DNA from: Oscillospiraceae bacterium
GTDB lineage: Bacteria; Bacillota; Clostridia; Oscillospirales; Acutalibacteraceae
Direction: 5' to 3'
Length of the DNA: 10,976 nucleotides
NCBI GenBank assembly: GCA_902761265.1
Contig: CACWJV010000048.1
Span: 1 to 10,976, forward strand
Below are positions 1 through 7,082 of this stretch, piece by piece. The notes below the pieces were generated by a model that ran no database searches, was not told the DNA's origin, and saw nothing but the letters and a program-made list of their open reading frames with translations. A program made the position numbers and the translations under genes. How positions within the stretch are numbered: position 1 is the stretch's first letter; each line of letters starts with the position of its first letter.

Positions 1-1069
1 CAGCAAGGTGCTGGCTGTTTTGTTTGCGATCTTTGCCATTCTCGCCTCGTTCGGCATCGGCAACATGGGGCAGGTCAACAAGATCACGCTCAATCTGCAG
101 TCTGCGTTTTTCCATGACGCAACCGTACTTGGCACGGTCGGCGGCATCCCTGTGATCAACATCATCATCGGCGTTGCGCTCATGATCCTTGCCGCGCTTA
201 TTATCATCGGTGGATTGCAGCGCATCGCGTCCTTTGCGGAACGTGTGGTGCCGTTTATGTCTATCGTATATGTGATCGGCGCACTGATCATCTGTGTGCT
301 GAATTACAAAAACATCGGTCTGATGTTTGCGGCAATCTTTAAGTTTGCGTTTGGCGTCAAGGCGGTTGCCGGCGGCGCTGCCGGTATTGCCATTTCGCAG
401 GTTATTACGCAGGGCTGCAAACGCGGTGTGTTTTCCAACGAAGCCGGTCTCGGCTCCTCCGTGATGGTGCATTCGTCCTCCAACGTCAAAGAGCCGGTCA
501 AGCAGGGTATGTGGGGTATTTTTGAAGTCTTCTTCGATACGTTTGTGGTCTGCACCATGACGGCGATTGTTGTGCTGTCCTCCGGGCATATTGATCTTGC
601 TACCGGTCTTGTGAAGGAAGGCGTCAGCGATGCGACGCTTGTGGCGCAGGTGTTCGGCGAATCGTTTGGCTTCTTCGGTGAAATCTTTATCGCCATCGCT
701 ATGCTGCTGTTCGCGTTTACAACGGTGCTCGGCTGGTCGCAGTACGGGACTAAGGCGGTGGAATACCTGTTCGGCACCAAGGCGACGATGGTCTATAAAG
801 TGATCTTTGTGCTGATGATCATCTCCGGCGCCGTCATGACGTCCTCGCTCGCATGGGATATTTCTGATACGTTCAACGGTCTGATGATGATTCCGAACCT
901 GATCGGTGTGGTGGCGCTCTTCCCGCTGGTCTCCCGGATCACGAAGAACTACGTACAGCGTAATATTAAGAATGAGAGCGTAGACCCCCTCCTGTCCTAC
1001 AATCCGGCGATCGAACAGGAAATGAGCGAAGCGCTCGCGCAGGAGCAGGCTGAAGCAGCAGGGGAATAA
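1..1069 (+). CDS. AGCS family sodium:alanine/glycine symporter, 5' truncated by window edge
   Basis: C-terminal part of a polytopic inner-membrane transporter that imports small neutral amino acids (alanine, glycine) with Na+ or H+. The reading frame is open from base 2, so the true start lies outside the window; about 355 residues are seen, while the family is usually about 450-500. Diagnostic segments are GIGNMGQVN near the left edge and SNEAGLGSS at about nt 436-462, the signature loop of the alanine/glycine:cation symporter family. Hydrophobic segments repeat throughout (for example nt 160-210, 250-305, 540-590, 670-735, 795-850 and 880-930). The last 40 or so residues form a hydrophilic, Glu/Ala-rich cytoplasmic tail. 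The gene ends in TAA and is followed 11 bases later by a strong hairpin terminator, so it is the last gene of its transcript. The family call is secure; the exact substrate cannot be read from the sequence. Confidence 0.93.
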   Translation, partial: SKVLAVLFAIFAILASFGIGNMGQVNKITLNLQSAFFHDATVLGTVGGIPVINIIIGVALMILAALIIIGGLQRIASFAERVVPFMSIVYVIGALIICVLNYKNIGLMFAAIFKFAFGVKAVAGGAAGIAISQVITQGCKRGVFSNEAGLGSSVMVHSSSNVKEPVKQGMWGIFEVFFDTFVVCTMTAIVVLSSGHIDLATGLVKEGVSDATLVAQVFGESFGFFGEIFIAIAMLLFAFTTVLGWSQYGTKAVEYLFGTKATMVYKVIFVLMIISGAVMTSSLAWDISDTFNGLMMIPNLIGVVALFPLVSRITKNYVQRNIKNESVDPLLSYNPAIEQEMSEALAQEQAEAAGE

Positions 1070-1080
1070 GCCGTAACAAA

Positions 1081-1131
1081 AAAGACTATTACATCATTGC
1101 GTGTGCAAGTTGTAATAGTCTTTAAGTTTTT
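1081..1131. terminator. Bidirectional intrinsic terminator between convergent genes
   Basis: A perfect 13-bp stem pairs 1081-1093 (AAAGACTATTACA) with 1111-1123. Inside it a second small helix pairs TTGC 1097-1100 with GCAA 1105-1108 around a GTGT loop. A T-rich tail follows on the plus strand (1121-1131), and A-runs precede it (1078-1083), giving a T-tail on the minus strand. It can therefore end both the transporter transcript and the convergent phosphoesterase transcript. Confidence 0.85.
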
Positions 1132-1202
1132 GTAATGTATACAACGTTCTGACCGGTCAGGGCGTTTCTTGTTTTCTTGTCTCTTGCTATTTTGTTATCT
1201 CG

Positions 1203-1898
1203 TTATCTCGTAACCGGCTTTCCCGTCTTCGCGTCAAGCACATTGCGGAACACACTCGCGTGCGTGGTGGAAATGAACTTGTCCATGTGCATGGAACCGA
1301 AATACCAGTGGGAAAATTTGCAGGTTTTGCCGACGTCCTCAAGATAGGTGTTGATCGCCGTGATCGGCGCATCCATACCGGTATTGAGCAGTAGAAAATC
1401 CTTGATTTTTGCCGGCGGTTCGTGGGTGATGATCAGATCCACTTTGCCGTTTTGTTTTTGCAAATTTTCAACACCCTCCATCAGCTCTTCGCGCGTCGGG
1501 ATTTCCTTGTCAGACCAGGTGTCCATTTCAAACCGGATCTCAATATCCGGGCTTTCGCCGCCGCCGAAGGTGAACACGGTCTGATCCTCGATTTTAAAGA
1601 TCTGTCCGCGCAAAAGGTGGAAAATGTTGGGCGCGATCTGATGCACCTTGCCGCCGTTCCATTTTTTGATCTTCAGCTTGGAAAGCATGTCGAAATTTTC
1701 GTGTGTGCCGTCTACAAAGCAGATGTTGTATTTCTTTTTCGTCAGCTTGCGCAATTCGTTCATTTCCTCTTTGCTGCCGTCCCACAAAAAGCCGAAATCG
1801 CCGCAAATCAGCAGCGTATCTCTTTCCTTGAGTTTGTGCAGCGCCGGGTCGTCAAAACGCGAGATCTGCCCGTGCATATCGCCGGTTACATAAATCAT
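1203..1898 (-). CDS. Calcineurin-like metallophosphoesterase with altered metal-2 ligands
   Basis: A 231-residue soluble protein of the calcineurin-like phosphoesterase superfamily, which hydrolyses phosphomono- or diesters with two metal ions. The start is the ATG at 1898-1896 because AGGAAGGTG lies 6 bases upstream; an in-frame upstream ATG would add nine residues that overlap this ribosome site. Motifs in order: GDMHG (Asp7, His9), GDFGFLWDG (Asp34), DGTHENF (64-69), ITHEPP (His159) and YFGSMHMD (199-206). Asp7, His9, Asp34 and His204 supply a normal first metal site. In the GNH(E/D) motif the Asn is Thr65, and in GHxH the first His is Ser202; both positions normally bind the second metal. 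It may be a one-metal enzyme, a binding protein or a subfamily variant. The substrate is unknown. It is a single gene, convergent with the transporter and divergent from the carboxypeptidase-like gene. Confidence 0.85.
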   Translation of the reverse strand: MIYVTGDMHGQISRFDDPALHKLKERDTLLICGDFGFLWDGSKEEMNELRKLTKKKYNICFVDGTHENFDMLSKLKIKKWNGGKVHQIAPNIFHLLRGQIFKIEDQTVFTFGGGESPDIEIRFEMDTWSDKEIPTREELMEGVENLQKQNGKVDLIITHEPPAKIKDFLLLNTGMDAPITAINTYLEDVGKTCKFSHWYFGSMHMDKFISTTHASVFRNVLDAKTGKPVTR

Positions 1899-1904
1899 GA
1901 AAGT

Positions 1905-1913
1905 CACCTTCCT
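1905..1913 (-). promoter_or_regulatory. Ribosome binding site fixing the phosphoesterase start
   Basis: On the minus strand AGGAAGGTG sits 6 bases before the ATG at 1898. It lies inside the longer open frame that begins at 1925, which argues for the inner start. Confidence 0.75.
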
Positions 1914-1937
1914 GAAAATTTCCACATGAGAAGAAAT

Positions 1938-1966
1938 ATTTTAATAAGATAAAAATTTTTTGCGAA
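1938..1966 (-). promoter_or_regulatory. Candidate sigma-A promoter of the phosphoesterase gene
   Basis: Minus-strand -35 TTCGCA (1966-1961, four of six consensus bases), a 17-base A/T-rich spacer, and -10 TAAAAT (1943-1938, five of six). It is placed about 40 bases before the start codon. The match is moderate and the region is AT-rich, so chance similarity is possible. Confidence 0.4.
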
Positions 1967-1991
1967 AACGGTTTCTTTTTCAGCCGAAAGT

Positions 1992-2011
1992 TGCTATAAT
2001 CAACATATAAT
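1992..2011 (+). promoter_or_regulatory. Extended -10 promoter(s) for the carboxypeptidase-like gene
   Basis: A perfect extended -10 box, TGCTATAAT, is at 1992-2000, with only a weak -35 about 17 bases upstream (TTTCTT, 1972-1977). A second TATAAT lies at 2006-2011. The start codon is about 90 bases downstream, leaving an untranslated leader of about 85-90 bases. A promoter here is likely, but which -10 box is used is not clear. Confidence 0.6.
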
Positions 2012-2050
2012 AGCGAGCCTATATAGTTTACCGCTCTATTTTAGCATATC

Positions 2051-2078
2051 TTTTTCAAGAATGCAAATGTTTGAAAAA
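2051..2078. other. Inverted repeat in the leader of the carboxypeptidase-like gene
   Basis: TTTTTCAA (2051-2058) and TTGAAAAA (2071-2078) are perfect 8-base arms around a 12-base loop, just upstream of the ribosome site at 2085. It could be an operator or an RNA hairpin. It is weak (A/T pairs) and may mean nothing. Confidence 0.3.
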
Positions 2079-2084
2079 AATAAC

Positions 2085-2092
2085 AAGGATGG
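2085..2092 (+). promoter_or_regulatory. Ribosome binding site choosing the ATG at 2099
   Basis: AAGGATGG at 2085-2092. The in-frame ATG at 2093 directly abuts this site, while the ATG at 2099 is at a normal distance (9 bases from the AAGGA core), so 2099 is preferred. Confidence 0.6.
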
Positions 2093-2098
2093 ATGTTC

Positions 2099-3469
2099 AT
2101 GAAAAAATCGTTTGCCGTGCTTTGCGCTGCCGTGCTGCTGTGCAGTATCTGTCCGCTTTTTTCGTTTGCCGGTTTCAACGAGATAGAAGAAGCAACCAAA
2201 GGATTGGCCAGTGATATCTATTACATGGTGAGCCTGGACGAAAACACGGAACTGTTTTCCAAAAATGAAACCAAAAAGACCGCGCCGGCTGCGTTTGTCA
2301 AACTGCTTGCCACTATTGTTGCCATTGAAAAGTGGGACAATCTCGACGAAACCGTAAATGTCACGCAGGAGTCGTTGTCACTGGTGCAGTATGAATACGG
2401 TGTGCGCACAGCCGGGATGCATGCCGGCGACACTTACACACGCCGGCAGCTCATTGATACGCTCGTCATTTACAGCGCAAACGACGCAGCCAGCATCATT
2501 GCCCACAGTATCTCCGGGTCGGCCGACGCATTTGTCCAATTAATGAACGAAACCGCGCAAAAGATCGGCTGCACCGATACTCATGTTGTCAACATCACCG
2601 GTTTTGACGCCAAGGATCAGTACACAACAGCAAAGGATGTCGCCGCGATTGTGCGCTACGGCAATCAGCAGCCGGTATTCGCACAGGCTTTTTCCGCCAC
2701 GAGCATCACGCTGCCCGAAACGAATTACATCGCGGAACGCACCTATAACGCCGACAATAAAATGCGCGTGGCAGCTGTGTCCGATTATTACCACGCATCC
2801 GTCAACGGCGGCAAAGCGACCTCCACAGCGGAAGCCGGTGAATGCATCGCCGTGACCACTTCGCAGGACGGCTACGCCTACATCTGCGTCGTGATGAAAG
2901 GTTCGCTTGCCGATATCGACAAGGACTCTGTCAACGAAAACACTGCGCTGACCGACGCAAAACAGCTCATCGCCTGGACGTATAATAATGTCCGCTACCG
3001 CGTGATTGCCACAGCGACCCAGACCGTAGAGGTTGTTAACGTGACCGCCGCACGCGACGGTGACACCCTGCGGCTTGTACCTGAAAAAGAAACGAGCGCT
3101 TTGGTGCCGTCCAAAGCGTCCAGCAGCTCCGTGCTGATTCAGCCGATCGAAGAAAGCAAACCGGAAAAGCTCACCGCGCCGATCAAGCAGGGCGACGTCA
3201 TCTGCCAGGCAAAGGTGATCTATGGAGATCAGGTGATTACGACCATCAATCTGGTGGCCGCCAACGATGTGCGCCTTTCCATGATTCGTCTGTTTATGAC
3301 GAACCTACGCCGCGTGCTTTCTTCTACCGCTTTTATTCTGCTTGAAATTGCCGGTTTGATCGTTTTGGTGCTCTACGTTGTGATGATGGTGCTCAAATAT
3401 CAAAAGGCAAAGAACAGCAAAAAACCAAAATTGCAGCGTGTGGAAGGCGGTAAACAAAACCGCAAATAA
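2099..3469 (+). CDS. D-Ala-D-Ala carboxypeptidase-like (S11 family) membrane protein, catalytic Ser missing
   Basis: A 456-residue exported protein resembling DacF/PBP5-type D,D-carboxypeptidases, which trim the terminal D-Ala of peptidoglycan stem peptides. A signal peptide covers about 1-24 (MKKSF start, hydrophobic core, cut near FSFA/G). The peptidase-like domain spans about 35-270. A C-terminal beta domain lies at about 300-390. A transmembrane helix at about 408-432 is followed by a Lys/Arg-rich cytoplasmic tail. The family framework is clear: the SxN motif is intact (SAND, Ser126-Asn128) with the usual sequence around it. However, the segment that should read PASxTK reads PAAFVK (63-68): the nucleophile is Ala65, with Lys68 kept. 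The KTG motif reads KAT (239-241). No SxxK occurs anywhere in the protein, so acylation by the normal route looks impossible. It is probably a pseudoenzyme with a structural or regulatory role. It sits upstream of, and in the same direction as, the secreted esterase, with no terminator between them. Confidence 0.85.
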   Translation: MKKSFAVLCAAVLLCSICPLFSFAGFNEIEEATKGLASDIYYMVSLDENTELFSKNETKKTAPAAFVKLLATIVAIEKWDNLDETVNVTQESLSLVQYEYGVRTAGMHAGDTYTRRQLIDTLVIYSANDAASIIAHSISGSADAFVQLMNETAQKIGCTDTHVVNITGFDAKDQYTTAKDVAAIVRYGNQQPVFAQAFSATSITLPETNYIAERTYNADNKMRVAAVSDYYHASVNGGKATSTAEAGECIAVTTSQDGYAYICVVMKGSLADIDKDSVNENTALTDAKQLIAWTYNNVRYRVIATATQTVEVVNVTAARDGDTLRLVPEKETSALVPSKASSSSVLIQPIEESKPEKLTAPIKQGDVICQAKVIYGDQVITTINLVAANDVRLSMIRLFMTNLRRVLSSTAFILLEIAGLIVLVLYVVMMVLKYQKAKNSKKPKLQRVEGGKQNRK

Positions 3470-3495
3470 TTGCGGCGCTTTCCCGATAATTTCCA

Positions 3496-3524
3496 TTGCA
3501 GATATCCGCTTGATGCGATACAAT
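3496..3524 (+). promoter_or_regulatory. Possible promoter of the SGNH/Big_2 gene
   Basis: TTGCAG (3496-3501), a 17-base spacer and TACAAT (3519-3524), about 39 bases before the start codon at 3563. The -10 matches five of six bases but the -35 only three. The gene may equally be read through from the gene upstream, because no terminator is seen in the 93-base gap. Confidence 0.35.
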
Positions 3525-3547
3525 TAGAGAGATTCAATGCTTTGATG

Positions 3548-3553
3548 AAAGGA
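3548..3553 (+). promoter_or_regulatory. Ribosome binding site fixing the start at 3563
   Basis: AAAGGA lies 9 bases before the ATG at 3563. The open frame extends 31 codons further upstream, but only the 3563 start puts a signal peptide at the N terminus. Confidence 0.7.
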
Positions 3554-3562
3554 TGTTTCCCG

Positions 3563-6500
3563 ATGAAGAAAACTTTGAAACGCGTAGTGCTGATGATCGT
3601 GTTTGTTCTCAGTGTGCTTGCAGTATGTGCGTTTTCCGGCGCCGCAGCCGACACCAACGGCAAATGGATCACTGCCTGGGGTACCGGGTCTACTAATATC
3701 ACCCTGCCTGGCTACAATAATATCACAGCCTTTGTCGGGCAGGTCACTGCCAGAACGGTGATCACACCGACTGCCTCCGGCGACAAGCTGCGTGTGCGTC
3801 TTTCCAACCACTTCGGAGAAGAGCCGCTGACAGTAGACACTGTGACGGTGGCCAGAAGCATGGGCGGTTCCCGGATCGACACGGCTTCGGTTCGTTTTGT
3901 AACCTTTAATGGCTCCCCGGCGGTGACAATTCCTGCCGGCGGAGAGATCTATTCCGATGAGGTCGCTTTTCCGGTCACAGCTATGGAAGACATCGCGCTG
4001 AGTGTGTTTTTGAAAAACTTCGGCAACATCAAGACGATGGGCCTTTCCGGCGGCGAAACCTACCTCGGCATCGGGGAAGAAGATAAAACACGCGACGCCT
4101 CCATGGGTATTGCCAACGAGATCGACGAAACCTATTTGCGTATCTTTGAATCGGTCGGCATCGGTCTGGACCGTTCGCTGTCCTACAGCATCATCCATGT
4201 GGTGCCGCTGTTTTCCAGCATCGACGTTTATAACAGCAGCCCGGATTCCTATTCCGTGGTCGTTGTCGGCGACTCCACCGTGTCCAACGATTTCCCGCAG
4301 TACCTTGCCGAACAAATCAATCAAGCCGGCACGACGGACGTCGGCGTTGTCGGAAAAGGCATCATCGGCAACAGCCTCGGCAGAGACGGCCTCGGCTTCG
4401 GATCGTTCCTCTTCGGTGAATCCATGCTCAAGCGCTTTGAACGCGACGTGCTTTCGCAGTCAGGTGTAAAATACGTTATTGTAAAAATAGGCACAAACGA
4501 TATTGTACACCCGGTCTGCCAGGATGTGCAGGAGGAAAATCCCGGCATTAAACAGCCTACCGCGCAGGAGATCATCGAAAACTTCCGTACCGTTTTCCGC
4601 ACCTGCCATGCCAATAATCTGAAAGTCATCGCTGTAGGTATCACACAATGGAAGGGCTATACACGCGATTTCCTCAACACCGGCGCACGGTATGTGCGTA
4701 CCGATGAGGAACTTGCCGCCGACTGGGAGATCGCTCAGGAAGTCAACCGTTGGCTCGCTGTGACTACAGAGCACGACGGCTATGTGGATTACTACGATAT
4801 TACTAAGAACCCCGAAGATCCGTCCGCAATGCTGCCGGAATATACGTTGGACGGCGCGCATCCGACCGATCTTTGCCAACGCGTCTGGGCGCGTGAATTT
4901 CCGCTCGGTCTGATCGGCATCGGCGGCCGTGTCGGCGGTGTGCGTTTGAACACCGCGGAGATTGATCTCAAGATCGGCAACACGCAAAAGCTGATCGCGA
5001 CAATCATTCCGGATTATGCCAAAAATAAAAACGTTAAATGGGAAACCTCCAATTCCTCTGTTGCAACTGTGGATCAAAACGGTGTTGTCCGCGGCGTCGG
5101 CAACGGCACCTGCGAGATCATCGTTGAAACCGAGGAAGGCGCAAAACGCGCACACTGCATGGTTCATGTGACCGTTCCCGTGACCGGTATCAGCCTTTCG
5201 CAGTCGACCGCGTCGATCTATGTGACAAAAACGCTGAAGCTTGCCGCAACGGTCACGCCGGAGAGTGCGACCAATAAAGCGGTAACCTGGACGTCCGACA
5301 AGCCCAATGTCGCCTCTGTCAACGCCTCGACCGGCACAATTACCGGCGTCGGCTCCGGCACAGCCGTCATCACTGCCTCGACCGTAGACGGCGGATTCAA
5401 AGCAGTCTGCATCGTTTCGGTGTATAAGAAAACGGAAGTGACCGGCATTTCGCTGAACACCACTTCGCGTAATCTCTATGTGGGCAATACCTATCAGCTC
5501 AAAGCGTCGATCGAGCCCACGACGGCGACCTTCCCCGAAATCACATGGAAATCCGATAATCCCTCCGTTGCAACTGTCGACCAGTTCGGTCTCGTCAAGG
5601 CGGTCGGCGTCGGTACAACCTATATTTCCGCCACCTCCGACGACAACCCGTTTGCTGTCAAAAAGTGCAAGATCGTTTCCGGCATTCAGGCAACCGGCGT
5701 CAAGCTGAACGAAACGAGCATTCAGCTTTATGAGACTGCGACGCGCATGCTCAAGCCCACGGTTGAACCGTCCAACGCGACCAACAAGAGCGTGCTGTGG
5801 TCTTCGAGCGATCCGTCGGTGGCGTCTGTCAATTCGGACGGTGTGGTAACGGCTGTATCGCAGGGCACGGCGGTGATTACCTGTACCACCAAGGATTCCT
5901 CCCATACGGTAAAATGCACCGTCAAAGTGCTTAAAACGATCAAATCGAAATCCGTTTCTCTTGACAGTAAGAGCCTGACCATCAGCGACGGCAAAACCGC
6001 AAAACTGACCGCAAACATCAAACCGTCCAACGTGTCGATTACTTCGCTCAACTGGAAATCGAGCAACAAGAAAATCGCAACGGTTACGAGCGAAGGTGTG
6101 ATTAAGGCCATCAAGCCCGGCAAATGCACGATCACCGTTACCACGAAGGATACCGGCAAAAAAGCAACCTGCAAAGTGACGGTTGTGCCCACCCCGGTAA
6201 AGAAGGTGAAGCTCAACAAGACCGCTTTAACACTTGCGATCGGGAAGACCTATACGCTGAAAGCGACGACCAGTCCGACGTATGCCACCAACCAGAATAT
6301 GACTTGGAAGACCTCCAATAACAAGATTGTCCGCGTGTCCTCCAAGGGCAAGATCCGTGCGGTAAAAGCCGGTACGGCCACCATTACGGTAATTTCTGAA
6401 GACGGCAAAAAGAAAGCGACCTGCACCGTCACAGTCAAACGTCCAAAGCTCAAATCCATCTCTGTGGAGGAATCCACCATTGAAATGGGTCTCGGCACGA

Positions 6501-6958
6501 AGCAAACCCTTGTTCTGATTCCGTCGCCGTCTACAGCGTCCACTGCAAAGGTGCGGTATGAATCCAGCAACAAGAACGTCGCGCGGGTCAACTCCAAGGG
6601 TGTGGTCAGAGCTGTCGGCGAAGGCACTGCAATTATCACGATTACCCCGAACGACGGCGGAAACGGCAAGGGTACGCTTGTCGCTGTGAAAGTCTTGTAC
6701 AAAGAAGTGGTCGGCATCCGTCTGGATCATTCGCTTTTGACGATGAGTCCGGGCAGCACACAAACACTCCATGCAACGATCCTGCCCGCAGACGCTACCA
6801 ATCAAAAGTTGACCTGGACGAGCAGCAATTCCGGTGTTGTTACGGTTGATCAGAAGGGTAATCTGAAAGCGGTCGGCACCGGCACCTGCCGCGTGACCTG
6901 CACGAGCAACGATCCCAGAAACAACGCGAGAGCGGTTTGCTGGGTGACCGTCAGATAA
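3563..6958 (+). CDS. Secreted SGNH/GDSL esterase with eight C-terminal Big_2 domains
   Basis: A 1131-residue secreted multidomain protein. A signal peptide covers about 1-29 (MKKTLKR start, long hydrophobic core, cut near GAAA/D). Residues 33-200 form the beta-rich N-terminal region typical of XynE-like SGNH hydrolases (opening WITAWGTGS). Residues about 230-450 are the SGNH catalytic core: GDST (Ser238 nucleophile), a Gly in the GIIGN block, IGTNDI (Asn312) and DGAHPTD (Asp430, His433). All four blocks are present, so it should be an active serine esterase, probably removing acyl groups from a carbohydrate or wall polymer. From 457 to the end come eight bacterial Ig-like (Big_2) repeats of about 82-86 residues, commonly used for surface or glycan binding. 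No LPXTG, SLH or C-terminal membrane helix is seen; the protein ends within the last strand of repeat 8. Repeats 5 and 6 are markedly Lys-rich. The substrate is not known. Confidence 0.92.
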   Translation: MKKTLKRVVLMIVFVLSVLAVCAFSGAAADTNGKWITAWGTGSTNITLPGYNNITAFVGQVTARTVITPTASGDKLRVRLSNHFGEEPLTVDTVTVARSMGGSRIDTASVRFVTFNGSPAVTIPAGGEIYSDEVAFPVTAMEDIALSVFLKNFGNIKTMGLSGGETYLGIGEEDKTRDASMGIANEIDETYLRIFESVGIGLDRSLSYSIIHVVPLFSSIDVYNSSPDSYSVVVVGDSTVSNDFPQYLAEQINQAGTTDVGVVGKGIIGNSLGRDGLGFGSFLFGESMLKRFERDVLSQSGVKYVIVKIGTNDIVHPVCQDVQEENPGIKQPTAQEIIENFRTVFRTCHANNLKVIAVGITQWKGYTRDFLNTGARYVRTDEELAADWEIAQEVNRWLAVTTEHDGYVDYYDITKNPEDPSAMLPEYTLDGAHPTDLCQRVWAREFPLGLIGIGGRVGGVRLNTAEIDLKIGNTQKLIATIIPDYAKNKNVKWETSNSSVATVDQNGVVRGVGNGTCEIIVETEEGAKRAHCMVHVTVPVTGISLSQSTASIYVTKTLKLAATVTPESATNKAVTWTSDKPNVASVNASTGTITGVGSGTAVITASTVDGGFKAVCIVSVYKKTEVTGISLNTTSRNLYVGNTYQLKASIEPTTATFPEITWKSDNPSVATVDQFGLVKAVGVGTTYISATSDDNPFAVKKCKIVSGIQATGVKLNETSIQLYETATRMLKPTVEPSNATNKSVLWSSSDPSVASVNSDGVVTAVSQGTAVITCTTKDSSHTVKCTVKVLKTIKSKSVSLDSKSLTISDGKTAKLTANIKPSNVSITSLNWKSSNKKIATVTSEGVIKAIKPGKCTITVTTKDTGKKATCKVTVVPTPVKKVKLNKTALTLAIGKTYTLKATTSPTYATNQNMTWKTSNNKIVRVSSKGKIRAVKAGTATITVISEDGKKKATCTVTVKRPKLKSISVEESTIEMGLGTKQTLVLIPSPSTASTAKVRYESSNKNVARVNSKGVVRAVGEGTAIITITPNDGGNGKGTLVAVKVLYKEVVGIRLDHSLLTMSPGSTQTLHATILPADATNQKLTWTSSNSGVVTVDQKGNLKAVGTGTCRVTCTSNDPRNNARAVCWVTVR
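4931..6955 (+). repeat. Eight tandem Big_2 (bacterial Ig-like) domain repeats
   Basis: Protein-level repeats begin near nt 4931, 5180, 5438, 5690, 5942, 6197, 6446 and 6707 (residues 457, 540, 626, 710, 794, 879, 962 and 1049). Each has the pattern V-x-G-[IV]-x-L near its start, a W(or Y)-x-[ST]-S-[ND] core, then [SN]-x-x-[VI]-[AV]-x-V-x-x-x-G-x-[VIL]-x-[AG]-[VI], and a closing G-[TK]-x-x-[IV]-T strand. The repeats have diverged at the DNA level, so this is an old array rather than a fresh tandem duplication. Confidence 0.9.
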
Positions 6959-6965
6959 CATTTTT

Positions 6966-7000
6966 AAAACCGCTGTCCGTTTGTTCGGACAGCGGTTTTT
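6966..7000. terminator. Intrinsic terminator after the SGNH/Big_2 gene
   Basis: A perfect 14-bp stem pairs 6966-6979 (AAAACCGCTGTCCG) with 6986-6999 around a TTTGTT loop, ending in TTTTT (6996-7000). It begins 8 bases after the stop codon. T-tails are modest on both sides; the plus-strand use is clear. Confidence 0.85.
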
Positions 7001-7041
7001 GCATACACTGATTCGATTCTTTTAAAGCAGTGATTAAACAT

Positions 7042-7071
7042 CGGCTGGAACCGATTCGTCGGCTCCGGCCG
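7042..7071. terminator. GC-rich hairpin 3' of the alpha/beta hydrolase gene
   Basis: Arms 7042-7054 and 7059-7071 form a 13-position stem with one mismatch and one wobble, closed by a TTCG tetraloop on the plus strand. It lies 11 bases past the minus-strand stop at 7083. The sequence after it on the minus strand is only weakly T-rich, so it may act as a transcript-end or stabilising hairpin rather than a textbook terminator. Confidence 0.5.
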
Positions 7072-7082
7072 TTAGTTGTTGT

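Noticed and set aside
1194..1209. Two tandem copies of GTTATCTC by the phosphoesterase stop codon
   Set aside because: Only two short copies, partly coding; too little to call a functional repeat.
2093..2098. Alternative ATG two codons upstream of the carboxypeptidase-like start
   Set aside because: It directly abuts the ribosome binding site, and the 2099 ATG has better spacing; the signal peptide is the same either way.
3524..4324. Minus-strand open frame of 266 codons
   Set aside because: Shadow of the N-terminal part of the SGNH gene; no ribosome site or domain seen.
4460..5905. Long minus-strand open frame (481 codons) opposite the SGNH/Big_2 gene
   Set aside because: It is antisense to a gene with clear signal peptide, catalytic motifs and domain repeats; the translation is low-complexity and Arg/Asp/Gly-rich with no recognisable domain. 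Its openness follows from the codon bias of the sense gene.
4931..6955. Regular spacing of about 250 bases that could suggest a DNA repeat array
   Set aside because: The periodicity comes from Big_2 protein domains; the DNA is diverged and there are no short identical repeats with spacers, so this is neither CRISPR nor a satellite.
6227..6961. Minus-strand open frame of 244 codons opposite Big_2 repeats 6-8
   Set aside because: Antisense shadow; its start falls at the stop codon of the real gene, and it shows no domain.
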